Positions 60,548 through 64,000 of a stretch of 64,000 nt of DNA are shown here, piece after piece (position 1 is the first letter of the stretch; each line of letters starts with the position of its first letter). The position numbers were made by a program, and so were the translations under genes. The notes under the pieces were generated by a model. It did no database searches, was not told the DNA's origin, and was given only the letters and a program-made list of their open reading frames with translations. This DNA is from JAFDZO01 sp044226845 (lineage in GTDB: Bacteria; Bacteroidota; Ignavibacteria; Tepidaquicellales; Tepidaquicellaceae), in contig JBGAGG010000005.1 of assembly GCA_044226845.1 (NCBI GenBank), forward strand, positions 233,770 to 297,769. The letters run 5' to 3'.

Positions 60548-62206
60548 ATGATTAAGAAAATTGTATCAATTTTTTTTATAGTATTATTTTCGCAAAGCGT
60601 TTTGTATCCGGCTGTGATAAAGCAGCAGGTTCGTTTCGCTCCGAATAATATTTCAACATGGTTTCAAAATACCGGTACTTTTAATCAGGATATAGGGACT
60701 ACGAATACTCCCGGTTTTGAATGGCCAAAGGGTTCGGGTAAGTTTGCTTTATTTACATCGGGATTATGTATCGGAGCTTATGTAAATAATAATTTGAGAT
60801 TGGGCAATGCATCATTTAACGGTGAATATGCGCCAGGATATGTGTTTGATTCAAGCGGACATAAGTTGTTTAGAACGGATTCAAGATTCAGAATTTATTC
60901 AGTGAAAGCCGGAGATACACGATTGAATAGTATAGACTACGCTGAATGGAAAAATATGGTTCCGTTCGGCGCTCCCTATAATGATATAAACCACAACGGA
61001 TATTTTGATGAGCTCATAGATAAACCGGGAGTGGAAGATGCTGAACAGACAATTTTTGTTTGCCTGACTGATGCCGATGCTTCTAATCACACTTCATCTG
61101 AAGGGTTCAGCGGAGGAACAAAACCGTTGAATGCAGAAGTACGGCTTACTGCATGGGGTTATGATTACCTGGGGTTGAGAGATATACAATATGTTAAGTG
61201 GACGGTAATTAATAAAAATGATTCTGCATGGAATAAGGCATACTTCAGTATTGTGACAGATAATGATTTGGGCGATGCGCATGATGATTATGTTGGGCAT
61301 GATACAATTTTACAGTTAGGATATACATACAATGCTGATAACCTTGACGGAGACGGTTATGGAAATTCTTACGGGTGGAATCCTCCTGCAGCTGGTCAGT
61401 CATTAATACGAAGCGTAATTTTAAGAAATTTAAACTCGATTGATACTTTGAAAGCAACATCAGGAATATATTTTAATAATACCGGCAGTGCTCCCGTAGT
61501 TTGTGAAATGGACCCAAGTTCTTTTTGTTTACAAGCATACAATTACATGAGAGGACTAAAAAGAGATGGGACTCCATGGCTTAATCCTCTTACATCACCT
61601 TACACCATTACTAAATTTTTATGGACAGGTAATCCGGAGACAGGTGAGGGATGGACAGAATTTTCAGGAGCAATAAGAAATTGCGGTGGAGAAGTTACAG
61701 GTCCCGTTGAAGTTTCTAATCCCAGAAATTCACGCTTTATTATTTCTTCCGGTTCAGATTTTTTAAATGTAAACCCAGGTGATACTCAAAAAATTGTAAT
61801 GTCTCAGATGATTGCAAGAGGAAGTAATTACTTAAATTCAGTTACAAAGCTGAAGGAATTAGCAAGTTTATCCCGTAGATTCTATTATTTGATTGAAGAT
61901 GATACAGAAGTTACTTATGTTGAACCTCCATATATTCCTTTAAATTACTCCTTAAAGCAAAATTATCCGAATCCTTTTAACCCTGTTACAACTATAAAAT
62001 ATGAAATGAAAAAATTATGGAAAGTAAAAATTCAGGTTTATGATACAAGGGGTGAGCTTATAAAAACACTAGTAAATGAAGAGAAGCCGCAGGGAGTCTA
62101 TGAAATAAAATTCGATGCTTCAAACTTACCCAGCGGAGTTTATTTTATAAAAATGGTTTCAGGAGGAGGATTTGAAGACTCTAAAAAAATGGTTGTGATA
62201 AAATAA
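60548..62206 (+). CDS. T9SS-sorted surface protein with the shared domain (array gene 3)
   Basis: A 552-residue secreted protein. The start at the ATG 60548 gives a compact signal peptide (IKKIVSIFFIVLFSQSVLYPA), like gene 1; an ATG at 60512 would add 12 residues. The array domain has NTPGFEWPKGSGKFALFTSG, LRLGNASFNGEYAPGYV, a putative Ca loop DINHNGYFDELID, NHTSSEGFSGG and HDDYVGHDTILQLGYTYNAD. A T9SS type A sorting domain (NYPNPFNPVTTI, ending SKKMVVIK) follows. Its separate leader suggests different regulation from genes 1-2. Confidence 0.83.
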   Translation: MIKKIVSIFFIVLFSQSVLYPAVIKQQVRFAPNNISTWFQNTGTFNQDIGTTNTPGFEWPKGSGKFALFTSGLCIGAYVNNNLRLGNASFNGEYAPGYVFDSSGHKLFRTDSRFRIYSVKAGDTRLNSIDYAEWKNMVPFGAPYNDINHNGYFDELIDKPGVEDAEQTIFVCLTDADASNHTSSEGFSGGTKPLNAEVRLTAWGYDYLGLRDIQYVKWTVINKNDSAWNKAYFSIVTDNDLGDAHDDYVGHDTILQLGYTYNADNLDGDGYGNSYGWNPPAAGQSLIRSVILRNLNSIDTLKATSGIYFNNTGSAPVVCEMDPSSFCLQAYNYMRGLKRDGTPWLNPLTSPYTITKFLWTGNPETGEGWTEFSGAIRNCGGEVTGPVEVSNPRNSRFIISSGSDFLNVNPGDTQKIVMSQMIARGSNYLNSVTKLKELASLSRRFYYLIEDDTEVTYVEPPYIPLNYSLKQNYPNPFNPVTTIKYEMKKLWKVKIQVYDTRGELIKTLVNEEKPQGVYEIKFDASNLPSGVYFIKMVSGGGFEDSKKMVVIK

Positions 62207-62209
62207 AAA

Positions 62210-64000
62210 TCAAAAGTAATTAAATACCCAGTTTAAGAAATGGTCTCCCTGATATCTTTGCGAGAAGAAAACCTGCAAACCGTTTTTCATCAATGTCTGA
62301 TAAATATCTGTTGATGATTTTTTTACAAGTTTATTATAATCCGTATTAGGAAACATTGCAATCACGCTTCCCATATTGTAACCCGTAGGAATACTATCCT
62401 TTGGAGCGGTTATTTTTTTTATAACGTTCTTAAGAGAATCCGGTACTTTTACTTTTGATGTATCAGTGATATTTTGTACTTCGTATTTATAAAGAGAGTC
62501 TCCTCTGTACAAAATCATATCTTTATTAGATTTTGTATCGCGCAGCTTTAGTTCGAGATTATATACTCCGCTTTCAAACGGCGGCTTACCAAATACACTG
62601 GAGTATTGCAGCATAGCGAAAGGTTTCAGCACTACAATATTTCGAACAGTATTGTTATCAATTAAATCCTCAATATTCCTATCGGAGAAAATTCTGTTCT
62701 CGATTGTGAACACTACTGAATCTTTATCAACAGGTTTTATATTTACAATGGATTTATATCTTTCAAAATCAAAATTAGCATAATCAAGACTATCAATAAT
62801 ATTACGGTCAGTGGCTCCCCATTCAAGGGTAATTGTCTGCGGATTTAATCCGAAGTTTGAATTATCTATTTCGAATTTTTTAAGCGCAAGAGTTTTATTG
62901 TAATTAACCTGTTCAGGATTTTCTTTTAAAGAAATTATTTTCTCTTTAAAAATTGAAAATGTAGAATCGTTAAGGTAATTAGATCTGTCCGTAATATAAT
63001 AAATCTTATAATCTCCTATCTCTTCATTTTTAAGACTAAGCTTCTTTAACTTTTCAATAAAGCTTTCACTTCTTACAATAGCTATCTGAATTTTAGAATC
63101 ATCAAGATAAGTTTTTACGTCTAAAATATTTAACTCATTATCAGATTTTTTAATTTTAGATTTTGCTTTTATCTCTGAGTTTTTTTCTGCAAGTTTTCTT
63201 TTATTCTGAGCAATGAGTGTATCTAAATTTCCAAGCAAAAATTTATCAGGGGAATTCGATAATGTTTTTATTGCCCATATATCGAAGTAGCCGTCTACTT
63301 CCTCAAAATAAACTTTGCCTTCAGGCTTTACATAGCCGCGCTCGAACTGACTCTTTAATAAATTACCGACTTCAAACGTATCTTCCCTGAATGGCTGCGG
63401 ATAATAAAAGCTCCATATGATATTAATGATAATAAATCCTGCAAGAATGGGAATAGCAAAATATTTTTTTATTTCATAGCACTGCTGAATTGCAAACGGA
63501 ACAAAGAGCAAAGCATTCATCACAATATAACGCGAAACCATATTTGTTCCGCCTGTACCTGCCATACCGTGAAATATTAAAAGCAGCAGCTGGATAAGAT
63601 TAAACAACGCAAAATATTTTGTAAGCTCATGGTTCTTTCCGCGGAAAGTATCGTAGATCTTTTTAAATGCAAATACAGTTGTAAAAGGCGCTATATATAA
63701 AATAAATGTCGGGTACTGAACTAATCTTTGAAAGAAACTGGATTTATCAAACTGCTCAAATATTTTTGTGGTTTCTTTTGCAAAGAACATCACATCTTTA
63801 TGGTCGATGTAATTTTGAAGTAACCACCAGATTATTGTTATTCCGGAGATGGAAGCCAGTAAAACATTTTTTATAAACTCTTTGGAAATTTTTCTGTCTT
63901 TGAAAAAATCCAGCGCAACTAAAAATACAAGTGTTGCTGAGAAAAGCCATCCTTCATATCTGAAACAATTTGATAAAGCAAAACTTGCAGCGCATAGAAT
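62210..64000 (-). CDS. Polytopic membrane glycosyltransferase-like protein (5' end outside window)
   Basis: The minus-strand frame remains open to the window end, so the start is missing; 597 codons are visible. The N-terminal visible part holds several membrane helices, including CFRYEGWLFSATLVFLVAL, TFILYIAPFTTVFAF and FALFNLIQLLLLIFHG. This resembles GT39/ArnT-type membrane glycosyltransferases (RxEGW-type motif). The C-terminal ~380 residues after YPQPFREDTFEVGNLL form a large soluble domain. Nothing identifies donor or acceptor. The gene converges on array gene 3 with 3 bp between stops. Confidence 0.72.
   Translation of the reverse strand: MLCAASFALSNCFRYEGWLFSATLVFLVALDFFKDRKISKEFIKNVLLASISGITIIWWLLQNYIDHKDVMFFAKETTKIFEQFDKSSFFQRLVQYPTFILYIAPFTTVFAFKKIYDTFRGKNHELTKYFALFNLIQLLLLIFHGMAGTGGTNMVSRYIVMNALLFVPFAIQQCYEIKKYFAIPILAGFIIINIIWSFYYPQPFREDTFEVGNLLKSQFERGYVKPEGKVYFEEVDGYFDIWAIKTLSNSPDKFLLGNLDTLIAQNKRKLAEKNSEIKAKSKIKKSDNELNILDVKTYLDDSKIQIAIVRSESFIEKLKKLSLKNEEIGDYKIYYITDRSNYLNDSTFSIFKEKIISLKENPEQVNYNKTLALKKFEIDNSNFGLNPQTITLEWGATDRNIIDSLDYANFDFERYKSIVNIKPVDKDSVVFTIENRIFSDRNIEDLIDNNTVRNIVVLKPFAMLQYSSVFGKPPFESGVYNLELKLRDTKSNKDMILYRGDSLYKYEVQNITDTSKVKVPDSLKNVIKKITAPKDSIPTGYNMGSVIAMFPNTDYNKLVKKSSTDIYQTLMKNGLQVFFSQRYQGDHFLNWVFNYF

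Overview
The window is an AT-rich bacterial chromosome segment that most resembles a member of the Ignavibacteria (Bacteroidota/Chlorobi group). The main evidence is eight large secreted proteins ending in a type IX secretion system (T9SS) type A sorting domain with the NYPNPFNP signature. Supporting evidence is bacillithiol genes, frequent TTG/GTG starts, a DUF4199/DUF1579/LuxR gene group and a kynurenine-pathway cluster. I see no rRNA, tRNA, CRISPR array, phage or transposase gene. This is ordinary chromosome with islands of surface-protein genes and many small hairpin repeats.

Layout. 1-4537: 3' part of pnp, a STAS protein, a Rieske protein translationally coupled to queG, a TspO-like membrane protein and a lipoprotein MsrA. 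5431-12634: two giant paralogous T9SS proteins separated by a 1.07 kb gene-free stretch. 12683-18104 (minus): an RND efflux pump and its adaptor with a T9SS beta-propeller gene between them. 18404-21823: two more T9SS proteins (kelch-like, arylsulfotransferase-like). 21828-24269: a frameshifted SnoaL-like gene, a membrane LuxR-type regulator, DUF4199, DUF1579 and a DUF1801-like protein. 24469-30656: tryptophan/kynurenine catabolism (kynA, SDR, DUF4286, aminomuconate-semialdehyde-type dehydrogenase, AtuA family, alpha/beta hydrolase). 30726-38747: assorted genes including a rifamycin ADP-ribosyltransferase (arr) bracketed by a 34-bp direct repeat, an L-threonine dehydrogenase, an EamA transporter and a PEGA/PQQ-propeller pair. 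39076-45784: bshA, YggS, DivIVA, a purine nucleoside phosphorylase with a degenerate tandem copy, a bacilliredoxin, a truncated aldehyde dehydrogenase and an L,D-transpeptidase. 45788-50946 (minus): bshB1 (broken), a DEDDy exonuclease, ybaB, recR, a methyltransferase, two lipoproteins and a UbiA-like membrane protein. 51189-55813: a HIT protein, leuS and a helical-repeat protein. 56049-62206: three tandem T9SS proteins sharing a novel-looking domain. 62210-64000: a partial membrane glycosyltransferase-like gene.

The strongest leads are: (i) two cloverleaf-shaped inverted-repeat elements (24286-24390 and 38814-38918) whose central arms differ by paired, compensatory changes; (ii) the operon combining PNP, a degenerate PNP copy, a bacilliredoxin and a catalytically truncated ALDH; (iii) the three-gene T9SS array with a structured RNA-like leader before its last member; (iv) a bshB1 gene broken by what looks like a ~40-bp internal deletion. 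All functional calls come from reading motifs by eye; no database search was run.
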